A stretch of 64,000 nucleotides of DNA from Amazonocrinis nigriterrae CENA67. GTDB taxonomy: Bacteria; Cyanobacteriota; Cyanobacteriia; Cyanobacteriales; Nostocaceae. Location: the NCBI RefSeq assembly GCF_016056305.1, contig NZ_JAECZC010000002.1:62001-126000 (forward strand), in the 5' to 3' direction. This document shows, in pieces, positions 9,701 to 17,969 of the stretch (the first letter of the stretch is position 1; each line of letters begins with the position of its first letter). Made by a program: the position numbers and the translations under genes. The notes under the pieces are model-generated. The model worked only from the letters and a program-made list of their open reading frames with translations. It was not told the origin of the DNA and ran no database searches.

Positions 9701-10744
9701 ATTGCGGTTAGCGATCGCACAACCAACACATATATCTTGTTGACCGCTGTACCGATAAAGTAATATTACGTAAGCCGCAAGCAATATTTGATATAATGTA
9801 ACTCCTAGCTTTTGGCTTAAGCTATTGAGTTGTTCGGTCAAATTGCGATCGATTTCAAATTGCTTGCTATCACCCCGGTAGCTCTTGACTAAAGGACGTG
9901 GTTTATCTGTGGGGATTTCTATGGAGGGTGTAGCACCAGCTAATTGTTGCTTCCAGTAGTTGAGTTGTTTTTCTAACACTTCCCCAGTTAACCACTGTCT
10001 TTGCCAAACTGCAAAATCAGCGTATTGGATGGGCAATTCGGGGAGAGACACCAAATTTCCTTCTGTGAAGGCGCGATAAAAGGTAGACAGCTCGTCGAAG
10101 AATATCCCCATTGACCAACCATCTATAATGATGTGGTGCATACTCAAGACCAGCGTATGGGATTCTGAACCCAAGCGCAGTAAGGTAGCTCGCAACAAGG
10201 GGCCGTTACTTAAGTCGAAAAGCTGGCTAACCTGTTGGGTGATAACTTCTTGCACCTGTGCGGCTGCGAAGCCTTGCAAGTCGATGATGGGCATGAAGAT
10301 TTTAAACTCTTTAGCGATCGCTTGCACAGGTTTACCATCGACTGCGGGAAATGTTGTCCGCAAACTTTCATGACGGCGAATAATTTCGTTGAGACTCCAC
10401 TCTAAAGCGTCAATATTTAGCGCCCCTTGAAAGTGTAACCCAAAATTTGTGTTATAATAGGGGGTTTTGCTTTCTACTTGAGAGACAAACCACATTCTTT
10501 CTTGAGCGAAAGATAAAGGCAAATTGTGCGATCGCTCTACAGGCACTATTGGGTCAGCATTGGAGGGTATTGCATTCTTAGCTTCTTCGAGAAAGGCGAT
10601 AATTTCTGTTTTACGTCCTAACAGTTCTTTTTTCAGGTCTTGGTTCATCACTCCCTTGGGAGCGCGATAGCTTAGCTGATTCCCATCAAGAGTAAGTTTA
10701 ATCCCTAAGCTATTGAGGTGAGACACAAAATCTAAAGTTGTCAT
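3704..10744 (-). CDS. NRPS: TubC docking-condensation-dead adenylation-adenylation-ketoreductase-carrier protein
   Basis: 2346 residues. Order: TubC-type docking domain (1-55); condensation domain (70-500) with MHHIIIDGWS at 202-211; an adenylation domain (520-1015) whose P-loop is missing (LIYSSQRGVLVEHGG at 676-690 instead of YTSGSTGxPKG) and whose later motifs are worn (NLYSLPETAG, FKTGELARR, TQTGQVDE with the catalytic Lys lost); a second, intact acyl-adenylate domain of the FAAL/CoA-ligase-like clade (about 1095-1640; LTSGSTGIPKA, NTGDLGF, IPKTAIGKIQR); a ketoreductase with TGGLGGIG and SFSS/YSAAN; a short adenylation-tail-like piece (EEMPLTAIGTIERE); and a carrier domain (Ser 2277). Inferred role: activate a 2-oxo acid, reduce it to a 2-hydroxyacyl thioester and esterify or amidate it with the upstream chain. 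ATG follows the previous gene's stop directly (TAAATG) with AAGGAG ahead of it, so translation is coupled. Confidence 0.92.
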   Translation of the reverse strand: MTTLDFVSHLNSLGIKLTLDGNQLSYRAPKGVMNQDLKKELLGRKTEIIAFLEEAKNAIPSNADPIVPVERSHNLPLSFAQERMWFVSQVESKTPYYNTNFGLHFQGALNIDALEWSLNEIIRRHESLRTTFPAVDGKPVQAIAKEFKIFMPIIDLQGFAAAQVQEVITQQVSQLFDLSNGPLLRATLLRLGSESHTLVLSMHHIIIDGWSMGIFFDELSTFYRAFTEGNLVSLPELPIQYADFAVWQRQWLTGEVLEKQLNYWKQQLAGATPSIEIPTDKPRPLVKSYRGDSKQFEIDRNLTEQLNSLSQKLGVTLYQILLAAYVILLYRYSGQQDICVGCAIANRNSRALEPIVGFFANTLVLRNQIQGNPSFSEFLSQLRQVAMSAYAHQDVSFQQVVTALQPERSLSYHPLFQTMFVLENFSLDPFELADVTLTPQVVECGTAGSDLGLLIWETKNGLLGWWQYSSDLFEEDTIARMVDNFQTLLAAIVANPEQPIGELPLLTEKQHRLLVEWNPKLSNLTEDQCIHELFEKQVQLQPNTVAVVWQDQQFTYQQLNAKANQLAHYLRKLGIGAEALVGICVERSPLMIIGLLGILKAGGAYVPIDPAYPNERSQLILAETQLSVLLSQYHLAQHLPEHQAKVICLDSHWEVIVQQSQENPPHQTTPANLAYLIYSSQRGVLVEHGGVSQRLSWLQKSFALSKSDIVLHKASLDQDIAVREIFWPLVVGSRLIIAANNQDNPTDLQHLIVSQQVSVINFVPSALSAFITCLSGEKKVELRSLRLVLCSGEPLQQSLVEAFRGHFIAELHNLYSLPETAGEVTSLKVQSLGTQPTLPIGHPSYMSVYILDQHLQPVPIGVKGEIYVGGTNLARGYLNAEEETAQRFIKNPFKQTSDQRLFKTGELARRLHDGSLELLGSIDRLAWIKGYRVELSEIEIALLASPNVDDAWVLVRQTETAGPQLIAYVVLSGAFFPEQLQSHLQTLLPTHLLPSAYVPISALPLTQTGQVDEQALTRLEVIESDLVQRWEKQLQALPEIDQVAVVVQQQVTTLLPLHLSDLLGDHQLTTSNGSNKQVLTTVYPQNQSGSNRPAISHGEPLHLSEDAPTTLAQALHRTAKESPTQGIVYINSDGSQRTQTYQDLLLEAQRILAGLRKLGLKPQDQVIFQLEENQDFIAAFWGCVLGGFVPVPIAIAPTYERGNTTTSKLENAWQMLGQPTILTTAKLAQAIRSWSETLNLENLQVEVIDDLRRCEPDQNWYVSQPEDLAILLLTSGSTGIPKAVMQTHQALLSRSAATAIMNNFTSNDVSLNWLALDHVGGLVMFHIRDVYLGCQQIQAPTELVLANPLLWLDWIEQYRATITWAPNFAYGLINDRAQELSKRSWDLSSMRFILNGGEAIVAKHARKFLHLLVPHGLSATVMHPSWGMSETSSGVVFSHNFSLDSTTDDDSFVEVGAPIPGFQVRIVDTQEQVVTEETIGRVQVKGACVTCGYYQNPKANQEAFSEDGWLNTGDLGFLHQGRLTITGRQKDVIIINGINYYSHEIESAVEELAGVEVSYTAAVAVRGVFNNTDKLAIFFSPVVADEANVIQLTQEIRSQVVEKIGINPDYLIPVEKQIIPKTAIGKIQRSQLKERFQAGEFKEILKRFDILKGNANTVPDWFYRKIWQCKEVVRNSDRLQSGFNLVFCDRLGLGELISRELNQPCVCVEAGAKFAKLDSEVGSDRILRYSINPHQPDDYRLLLESLAAANLHIAQILHLWTYDEYTGEVSSLEALEQAQKQGIYSLLFLVQALAKTQRSEHAVKLQVISSHAQFTSSADKIAYEKSTLMGFLKTIPLELSWLQCRHIDLEVASMEVNAKQILRELRVASGDTEIAYRQNRRLVSSLAKVDMSQQPTQEIPLKQGGIYLVTGGLGGIGTYLCQYLMKEYSAKLIIVGRTELPNHSEWSKYIDQETHLAKRIKNYQQIAAVGGEFIYQAIDICDLEGLQKIVAQAETEWNQPLSGIIHLAGEGNLEYHWKVIDDHYITVETLQTFDSMLRPKVHGTWTLYQLIKNRPQTVFISFSSINSVFGGASFSAYSAANSFLDTCSLYQRHHLHSQTYCLNWTMWDEVGMSQKNPAYARDAARSIGYYIISKEQGLTCLIAALYRNQTQLIVGLDSSNRNIRRYTQNEFQNIQRLTAYFTSNSYIDSLSEIVVRDRFSKKTICNFVQLEEMPLTAIGTIEREKLLTFTTQASQQPSKLVAPRTEIERQLASIWQQILSVPLISIHDNFFELGGHSLLATQLISRVQDVFQLEVPLGSLFENPTVAQLSIFIVQKLAEQTDDDILAQLEQLDEEQVKLMLAAVNT

Positions 10745-13700
10745 TTATAGTACTCCTTCTTCATATATTTCTGCGTACTCAACAGATGCATTCCACTCTT
10801 GGGCTGCAATTCTTAACGCTTCAATGCTCTGTTGCAAACCAGCTACGGTAGGAGATGCAAAAAAACGATTTAGGGACAACTCGATAGAGAAAGTTTCGCG
10901 CAAACGAGCAATAACTTGGAAAGCTAGCAAAGAATTTCCCCCTAGTTCAAAGAAGTTGTCGTCAATGCTGATCTGCGGTATTCCTAAAACTTCTTGCCAG
11001 CTTTGAGCAATCTGTCGTTCCATCTCGTTACTAGGCGCTACAAACTCTCTAGCGGGTGAGTTATCACCTGTGTGGGTTATGCCTTTAGTTAGTGAGTTGC
11101 GATCGATTTCGCCAGTGGCGGTGAGGGGCATTTCTGGAATCTGCACAAAATCACAGTTGACGGTTGCTTGAAAGCGGTCTTGCACCGTCACATCTGATAA
11201 GCCCACGACTTCTAAATCTTTGTTGTTGGTGAAATAGGCAGTTAATTTCTGTAATTCCCCAAATTCTCCACAAAAGCGGCGAATTTTGCGATTACTGCCA
11301 TCTAAACCAACAATTAGGGGTGTTTGGTCATGGTACAAACCAGTTAAGAACGAATACACCCCTTGTTGAGGATTCATATCATAGTAACCTTGAGCGCGGG
11401 TCAGGTCTTGCCTTTGATAACCTTTGTTAATGCCTATTTCCCGCCAAATTGTCCAAGCGAAACAATAACTCTGCAATAAATGGAAAGAACGCTGGTATTG
11501 ATTCAAGCTTTCAACAAAAGTGTTAGCAGCAGTGTAACCGCCAATAGTAGCACCGCCAAAGAAACTCATCAATGACGAAAAGCTAATGAAAACTCCTTGT
11601 TTTTGGTTCACAAGCATCTGATGTAGCACCCAAGTACCAAATACTTTGGGACGCAGCATGGCGGCTAAACTCTCTTGGGTTTCATCTAAGAGTAAACGCT
11701 CGTGATAAACTCCTGCTAAATGGATTACCCCATCGAGTTTGCATCCCCAGCGTAACTTGGTCTGTTCTACCACCTGTTGTAATTTGCTGAGGTCGCAGAT
11801 ATCCACCGCTTCATAAATCACTGCGCCCCCAAGCTGCTGTAATTCTTGGTAGGCCTGAATTTTTGCTGATATATCTTCGGATGTCACGTTTTGCTCAGAT
11901 AAAGGAGTCCGACCGACTAACAGCAACTTGGCGTTAAAAGACTTAATCAGATATTTAGCAATTTCAACACCAACGCCTCCAAGTCCGCCAGTAATTAAAT
12001 ACATCCCTCCTTGTTTGAAGACAAGTTGTTGTTTTGAGTGCTTTTGTAAATCTACTTTTTCCAAACCTGCAACAAAACGCTTCCCATCCCGATAAACTAC
12101 CTCTGGTTCTTTTGATAAAACCTGGAGTTCTTGCAAGATATAAGTTCCATTCTCTTCTACCTGGTTTGGCTGCAAATCAAGATGACGACAGTTCAACCAA
12201 GGTATTTCTTGGGGAATGGTTTTGACGACACCCAAAACAGTAGCTTTTTCATAAGCTATTTTGTCTGTTGGTTGTGTGGACTGGGTGTAGCTGGAAATAA
12301 ACAACAACTTGACTGGATGTTCAGAACCCTGAACTTTGTCTAAGGCTTGGCTGAGGAACAACAAACTATAAATTCCTAAGTATTGTGTTTCCTCAAGAGT
12401 CTCTAAGCTGTTGATTTCGCCGCCATATTCCTGATAATTCCACAAGTGCAGAATTTGCCCAATGGTGAGATTATCTGCTTTTAAGGTCGAGAGCAAGCGC
12501 TGATAATGATCTGGATTGGCGGGAGTTAAAGTAAAGTGGTTAGCGCTGAGTTGGGCAAAATCTGAACCCCAGGAAACACAGACATAGGGAAGATTTTGTT
12601 GTTCTAGTTGGTTACATAAGAAAGTCCCTAATCCTAGTTCATCAAGGAATACTAGAGTCAGGTTTGTCCAAGGGTGAGGATTTAATGTTGCGGCTTGCTT
12701 ACACCGCCAAACTTTTTGGTAGAACCAGTCGGGAATGGTGTTGGCATTGGCATGTAAAATATCAAGCTGTTTGAGGATATGATTGAATTCACCAGCTTCA
12801 AAGGATTTCTTGAGTTGCGATCGCTGGATTTTACCAATGGAAGTTTTGGGTATTTGTTCTTTGTCTACGGGAATCAAATAATCAGGATTGATACCAATAT
12901 TTTGCACTACCTGGCTGCGAATCTCTTTAGTTAATTTCCCAAGTTCTACTGAATCAACTACAGCTAAGCTAAAAAAGATTGCCAACTTATCAGTATGGTC
13001 AAAAGCACCCCGAACACCAACAACAGCAGTATATGAAACTTCTACACCTTGAATTTCTTCTACTGCCGATTCGATTTCATGACTGTAGTAATTAACACCA
13101 TTAATGATAATAACGTCTTTCTCACGTCCAGTAATTGTAAGGCATCCCTGGTTAAGAAAACCCAAGTCTCCAGTTATGAACCAACCGTCTTCTGTGAAAA
13201 CTTCTTGGTTTAATTCTGGGTTTTGATAATAACCAGACATCACAGTATTACCACTTATTTGCAGAGAGCCAATGGTATTTTCCGTGACTACTTGGTTATG
13301 ACTATCTACAATCCGCACGTTAACCCCAGGAATAGGCACTCCTACCTCCACAAATGAATCATCGATTAAGGAGAGGGAAAAGTTATGTGAGTAGGTAACA
13401 CCAGAAGATACTTCAGCCATACCCCAAGCAGGGTGCATGACAGTTGTTTTTAGTCCATGAAGTGCAAGCAGTTCCATAAACCGCTTGGCTGTTTTAGCAA
13501 CAATGGATTCAGCTCCATTTAAGAGAAATTTTACAGAGGATAAATCCCAATGCCGTTCACTAATCTCTTGAGCATAGTTATTTACCAGCCCAAAAGCGAA
13601 GTTGGGCGCAAAGGTGATGGTGACTCGATGTTGTTCAATCCAATCAAGCCATTTCAGCGGTTGTTGAAGAATTAGTTGGGTGGGAACCTGAATTTGCTGG

Positions 13701-14926
13701 CAAGCTAAATAAACGTCTCGGATATGAAAATAGATGATGCCAGCAACGTGATCTAGTGGCATCCAGTTTAAAGTAATATCCTCACTGGAGAAACCGTTCA
13801 TTTGAATTGAGCCAGCGGTTCTACTAAGCAAATTGTTATGGCTGAGGACGACGCCTTTGGGCATACCTGTGCTACCAGAGGTCAGAACTAACACGGCTGT
13901 ATCATCAGCTAAACTCAGATGCGAATTTTGGTCTGGTTCACATTGACGCAAGTTGTCAATAGTTGTGAGTTGCAAGTTTTCTAAGTTCAAGACTTGTGAC
14001 CAAGCTTGAATAGCTGGGGCTAGGTTGGCTGTTGTCAATATTGTTGGTCGTCCAAGCATCTGCCAAGCATTTTCTAGCTTGCGAGTGGCACTTTGACCTG
14101 GTTCATAAGTTGGTGCAGGAGCTATTGGCACTGGAACAAAGCCCCCCAGCACGCAACCCCAAAACGCTGGGATGAAATCTTGATTTTCCTCTAACTGGAA
14201 AATTACTTTGTCTTGAGGCTGTAAGCCCAGCTTTCTCAAACCTGCTTTGATTCGCTGTGCCTCTAAGAGCAAGTCTTTATATGTTTGAGTGCGTTGGCTG
14301 TCATCCAACTGGATGTAAACGATTCCTTTAGTTGGGCTATCTTTAGCTGCCCGCTGTAAAGCTTGTGCTAGAGTCTTTGGGGCTGTCTCATCTAGTTGCA
14401 ACAATTCACCATGACTGATGGCTAGTTTGTCTGAGGGCAACTTGTTTTTGTTCACCTCTCCCGGATACGCTTTTGTTTTATCTATTAAATCACTGCTAGC
14501 AACGGCGGCTTGCCAATTTGGTAGCAAATCCATCAGATGTAGTGGCGGTAAGCTTTTAGCCTGCTGTTGAACCACCACCGCCACCTGGTCAATTTCTGGT
14601 AAGGCTTGCAATTGCGCTTCCGATCTTTGCACCACATCAAAGTCAATCACAGGCAGCAGCGTCAAAGCTTGTTCATCAATCTCTCCGTTAGCCAATAGTG
14701 GCAAACTAGACAACGGCACATAAGCGGATGGCAGAAGTTCTGGAGGTAGAAGTGCTTGCAAATGGGACTGCAACTGTTGTGGAAAGAAGGCTTCTTTTAA
14801 AACTACATAAGCCATCAGTTGTGAACTATTGGTTTCTGTGTCCCTCAACAGTACTCGGCAATCTTCGACAGAAGGAGCAATTAAAAGCGCTGCTTCAACT
14901 TGAGAGGTTTTGGAATTGTGAGCCAT
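10745..14926 (-). CDS. NRPS loading protein: adenylation-ketoreductase-carrier, with a leading adenylation-domain remnant
   Basis: 1393 residues. It begins with about 90 residues that align with the C-terminal subdomain of the dead adenylation domain in the next gene (SQVEAALLIAPSVEDC versus SEIEIALLASPNVDD, ending NGEIDEQAL). After a linker (LPEIDQVAVVVQQQ) comes a complete acyl-adenylate domain (170-720: LTSGSTGMPKG 349-358, ITGDLGF, catalytic-Lys motif IPKTSIGKIQR 692-702). A ketoreductase follows (972-1210: TGGLGGVG 979-986, Ser in SFSSLM, YTAAN at 1131), then a pseudo-adenylation tail (MPLTATGEIDR, 1266-1276) and a carrier domain (ELGGNSLLA, Ser 1332). There is no condensation domain, so it probably loads the first unit. 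Known adenylation-ketoreductase-carrier modules (cereulide, valinomycin, cryptophycin, aeruginosin pathways) activate 2-oxo acids and reduce them. First gene of the operon; a clear Shine-Dalgarno is not visible, so the start is uncertain. Confidence 0.9.
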   Translation of the reverse strand: MAHNSKTSQVEAALLIAPSVEDCRVLLRDTETNSSQLMAYVVLKEAFFPQQLQSHLQALLPPELLPSAYVPLSSLPLLANGEIDEQALTLLPVIDFDVVQRSEAQLQALPEIDQVAVVVQQQAKSLPPLHLMDLLPNWQAAVASSDLIDKTKAYPGEVNKNKLPSDKLAISHGELLQLDETAPKTLAQALQRAAKDSPTKGIVYIQLDDSQRTQTYKDLLLEAQRIKAGLRKLGLQPQDKVIFQLEENQDFIPAFWGCVLGGFVPVPIAPAPTYEPGQSATRKLENAWQMLGRPTILTTANLAPAIQAWSQVLNLENLQLTTIDNLRQCEPDQNSHLSLADDTAVLVLTSGSTGMPKGVVLSHNNLLSRTAGSIQMNGFSSEDITLNWMPLDHVAGIIYFHIRDVYLACQQIQVPTQLILQQPLKWLDWIEQHRVTITFAPNFAFGLVNNYAQEISERHWDLSSVKFLLNGAESIVAKTAKRFMELLALHGLKTTVMHPAWGMAEVSSGVTYSHNFSLSLIDDSFVEVGVPIPGVNVRIVDSHNQVVTENTIGSLQISGNTVMSGYYQNPELNQEVFTEDGWFITGDLGFLNQGCLTITGREKDVIIINGVNYYSHEIESAVEEIQGVEVSYTAVVGVRGAFDHTDKLAIFFSLAVVDSVELGKLTKEIRSQVVQNIGINPDYLIPVDKEQIPKTSIGKIQRSQLKKSFEAGEFNHILKQLDILHANANTIPDWFYQKVWRCKQAATLNPHPWTNLTLVFLDELGLGTFLCNQLEQQNLPYVCVSWGSDFAQLSANHFTLTPANPDHYQRLLSTLKADNLTIGQILHLWNYQEYGGEINSLETLEETQYLGIYSLLFLSQALDKVQGSEHPVKLLFISSYTQSTQPTDKIAYEKATVLGVVKTIPQEIPWLNCRHLDLQPNQVEENGTYILQELQVLSKEPEVVYRDGKRFVAGLEKVDLQKHSKQQLVFKQGGMYLITGGLGGVGVEIAKYLIKSFNAKLLLVGRTPLSEQNVTSEDISAKIQAYQELQQLGGAVIYEAVDICDLSKLQQVVEQTKLRWGCKLDGVIHLAGVYHERLLLDETQESLAAMLRPKVFGTWVLHQMLVNQKQGVFISFSSLMSFFGGATIGGYTAANTFVESLNQYQRSFHLLQSYCFAWTIWREIGINKGYQRQDLTRAQGYYDMNPQQGVYSFLTGLYHDQTPLIVGLDGSNRKIRRFCGEFGELQKLTAYFTNNKDLEVVGLSDVTVQDRFQATVNCDFVQIPEMPLTATGEIDRNSLTKGITHTGDNSPAREFVAPSNEMERQIAQSWQEVLGIPQISIDDNFFELGGNSLLAFQVIARLRETFSIELSLNRFFASPTVAGLQQSIEALRIAAQEWNASVEYAEIYEEGVL

Positions 14927-15279
14927 AAACTAATTTTTCTGAGTGACTGAGTATGAAATTTCAGAAGTTTGTAGCCATATGGAAAAGTTTTAAGTAGCAG
15001 GTAGGAGGGCAAAGCACTGACACCAGCGGGTTGCTTTAGCTAATTGTGTCCATCTACTAATTACCTGTCAGTTAATGAGAAATAAGTGTAAGCATAAACA
15101 CTCTTAGATTGAGAAATAGGTTCTAGATTAGAAGAATAAAGGGGTTCAAGATAATTATTAGTGTTAATTTATCCAAGAAATTCTGCAAATAATGTTGGGT
15201 AAATTATCCAGATTTATTTGGATAATTATGAGAATTACTGGTACTTAAAGCTGAGGATTTAAGCCTGGTTGGCAGCTTT

Positions 15280-15303
15280 CAAGTATCTTCTCAAAGATAC
15301 TTG
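15280..15303. repeat. 10-bp perfect hairpin
   Basis: CAAGTATCTT at 15280-15289 pairs with AAGATACTTG at 15294-15303 across a 4-nt loop. It lies about 350 nt upstream of the first NRPS gene. There is no U-run on the minus-strand side, so it is not an obvious terminator; role unknown. Confidence 0.5.
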
Positions 15304-16973
15304 GAAGTAAAATTGGTCAGAATATAGCTGAATTTTAGAGAAGGGTACAAAAACTAAATAGCTCAGTCATCAATATGAAATTTGTCAAATAAAAATAGTA
15401 GAGCAATTAATTAGGTGTCTACTATTTGTTGAAAAATGATTATTTTCTGGATTGTATCTCCAAATATCCATTGTAGGCAAAACTAATTGCTGTAATTAGT
15501 TATGAACAATTGTAGCCACTATGCAAGTGAGCGTCAAACCGTCTGGAATAAATTAGAGCAGAATAATCTAGTCAGAAAATTAGAATTAATGTAGCTAGTG
15601 GTGGTTGTCCACAAGAATTCTTGATGCGGATCAAGTATATTTATGCTTATATTATCTAAGACAGATGCCAACATTTGAGATATGTAAATAGTGTTTAGCA
15701 TTAGCAAAACAGAAGCCAATAATACTTTTCATCTGTGGAGAGAAATTATTTGATAAATCTTACCATCTAGTTTCTTAGTGGGACTTAAACATCTATTGCA
15801 CTATATAGTACTGACACAAAAACTTGATTGTAACCCGCTTATATACTGTTATTTTTTCCTTTAGTTTTCAAATTCCTGCGTAATTTCCGCAAACTCATTG
15901 AAACATATTGTAACATACGTCGTTTGCGCTCATCCTTCACAACTACCTTTCCTGGTGTCTCAGCAAACACTTCCAAAAGCAGCAGGATTCTGCCTAAAAT
16001 ACTTTCCTGTGGATTTGAGGACAGCGATCGCAATGCTTTTATATTACTGAGATAATTTTTATTAAAATAGATACAATGTTTTTAAATAATGCGTAGATGC
16101 GTTCTCCTAAGTCGTTCTGGAGAAGAAGCGGCTGATCGTAGACAGTGCATGAAAAAGCCTCTAACCTGTAAAGATTGGCAGAGACTTGAGTTGAATTATG
16201 TTTCTTATTAAGAGAATAATATCATAAATAAATTTATTCATCTATCATAAGGATGAATTAAATTAAAATTTTTCTCTTACAAAGGATAGACATTTAAACT
16301 TTACCCAAAACAATTTATGGATTTGACTAATATATTTAAATAAGTGGAAAAAGGATTTTTTATTTATGTGTACTTAAAGTATTACTTGCATAGAATCAGT
16401 ACTCAGTAGATTACAAATTAATAAGCTGCTTCTTAATGAACTTTTTTGAGTACTTGAGAGTCTATTTTTAAATAAATGTAAAGATGAAAAAAACAGGCGA
16501 TCGCATAGATCAACAATGCACTATCTACACAGCTTGAATTTGTATAAAATCTCAATCCACAGCTTCATAATCATTTACAAACAGTCTCTTAACTGGTATC
16601 GTTCTTTGAACGATAGCGAAACACAACTTAAATTATTTTAAAGTTCTTTAATAAAAGGGCAAATAAGAGAAAATTAACGTTCTTATATCAAGCCTGCTGA
16701 GATCTTGCACCTACCCATTCCGTTTCACTTTAATTTTGATACAAATAGGGAGCAGGGGAGCAGCAAAGCAGGGGAGCAGGGGTGAAAAAATTTGTATCAG
16801 ATTTTTCGTGAAATGGTATGAGTTCGATGAACCTCTCCCCAACCCCTCTTTGACGCCAAGAGGGGCTTTAACATCCTTGGTGAAGAACGAAAAATCAATC
16901 TTTTAAAGCCTCTGACGCCACTTGCGCGCGTCTGTCGGCAAAGCGCACTAGCGCAGTGGCTCCTACTTATAGG

Positions 16974-17101
16974 CTACGGTGTACACACAAGATTGTCCTA
17001 ACACATCTGGCTACGGCTATACAAGGGTGGGTTATGGACGAAGCGTCCTAACGCAGCGTCAGAGATTTGAAGTGATTAAATCACTGGTGTGTACACCGTA
17101 G
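16974..17101. mobile_element. MITE-like element, 15-bp perfect terminal inverted repeats
   Basis: CTACGGTGTACACAC at 16974-16988 is the exact reverse complement of GTGTGTACACCGTAG at 17087-17101. The 128-bp interior has no coding capacity. No convincing target-site duplication is visible at the borders. The size and structure match non-autonomous inverted-repeat elements. Confidence 0.65.
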
Positions 17102-17217
17102 GTTTTCGGTCAACTACAAATACTCACTTTGTGAGTTTGTCTATTTAAGCTATGTTTGGTAAATAAAATAAGTAGCCTACTATGTAGGCTGTTATCCCAC
17201 ACTTGACATAAAGCATC

Positions 17218-17481
17218 GTGAGTGCTAAACGTCTGCCAGAAACCATCGCTCATGTCAGAATTACCCGCCAATCCTGGCAACACGGATTCCTTGAGGGCGA
17301 AGTCAGCGCGGGTGATTTTGAGTGGCATTTCCAATGGCATTTCCGCCGGGGAGAACTTTCTGTTAAGCCTTCTCAAGGTCGTGCTTTAATCAAAGAACCC
17401 CTCGGTCGCTTCTTGGAACAACAAGATTACCAGCTAGAACCTGGAGGAGATTATGCTTTTACTATTCGAGCTGAACTTTAG
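17218..17481 (+). CDS. small conserved cyanobacterial protein, DUF3146-like
   Basis: 87 residues from a GTG start: basic, Trp-rich N-terminal half (RITRQSWQHGFLEGEV, FEWHFQWHFRRGELSV) and PLGRFLEQQDYQLEPGGDYAFTIRA at the end. I recognise it as one of the small conserved cyanobacterial families, most likely DUF3146; the family number is from memory. No membrane segment or known catalytic motif. It converges with the YqgF-like gene (17514-17969), only 32 nt separating their ends. The GTG start is chosen because the frame has no ATG upstream before a stop; no strong Shine-Dalgarno is seen. Function unknown. Confidence 0.75.
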   Translation: MSAKRLPETIAHVRITRQSWQHGFLEGEVSAGDFEWHFQWHFRRGELSVKPSQGRALIKEPLGRFLEQQDYQLEPGGDYAFTIRAEL

Positions 17482-17513
17482 GAGTTAGGAGGCGCGGAGT
17501 TAGGAGTTAAAAA

Positions 17514-17969
17514 TTAATCTTCTTTCCTCACTGCTGATTCAGTTAGACGATTTAAGTATCTTTCGATTAAGAGGATGGCAACAATGTCATCTATTGGTCG
17601 TGGTGGTTGCCGCATACCCTGTGGCAATAGTTTTGTTAGTCCCTTAGGCGGGTACATTTGCCAATAGCGATCGCGTGCTTCTAAGGTCGTGTAACGCTCA
17701 TCTACTAAAATAATATTCAAAGCTGGTGTCAATTCAACAGACAGCTGCTGTTTCCAACGCTTAGCTGTGGTTTGGTTGCCCATCACCAACAAGGAGATGG
17801 GAAACTTTTGACGTAGTGTCTCAATAGTAGCGATCGCTTGTTGTGATGGCACAACCTCGTGATAATATAGTTGCCGATCCAGCCCCATGACTGCTAAACC
17901 ACATTTATCTTTACCTGGATCAAAGCCTAAAATGACTGGTTGCGTTGGTGAAAATTCCCTGAAGGTCAT
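17514..17969 (-). CDS. YqgF/RuvX-like RNase H-fold nuclease (putative pre-16S rRNA processing)
   Basis: 151 residues. The N-terminal GFDPGKDKCGLAVMG carries the first metal-binding Asp of the RNase H/RuvC fold. VDERYTTLEARDRY (about residues 90-103) matches the second acidic motif and RPIDDIVAILLIERYL the C-terminal Asp-containing helix. Bacterial YqgF trims pre-16S rRNA 5' ends; older annotation calls it a Holliday-junction resolvase. This is the divergent cyanobacterial form, slightly longer than the usual ~140 residues. It is read in the same direction as the DUF3084 gene upstream, separated by 253 nt of heptamer-type repeats. Confidence 0.82.
   Translation of the reverse strand: MTFREFSPTQPVILGFDPGKDKCGLAVMGLDRQLYYHEVVPSQQAIATIETLRQKFPISLLVMGNQTTAKRWKQQLSVELTPALNIILVDERYTTLEARDRYWQMYPPKGLTKLLPQGMRQPPRPIDDIVAILLIERYLNRLTESAVRKED

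Larger units (their letters stand above)
14927..17217. other. 2.3-kb gene-poor region upstream of the NRPS operon
   Basis: No convincing gene in either direction. The region is AT-rich and should contain the promoter of the minus-strand NRPS genes. It includes a 10-bp hairpin (15280-15289 with 15294-15303), a G/C-biased array GGGAGCAGGGGAGCAG around 16749-16783, a partial copy (about 16817-16862) of the repeat whose complete form lies at 36660-36814, and a 128-bp inverted-repeat element at 16974-17101. A 64-codon reading frame with TTG start (16033-15839, minus: SILGRILLLLEVFAETP) looks protein-like but has no recognisable family and may be a gene remnant. Confidence 0.6.

Noticed and set aside
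15839-16033. 64-codon minus-strand frame upstream of the NRPS operon
   Set aside because: TTG start, no ribosome site, no recognised family; kept only as a possible remnant in the intergenic entry.
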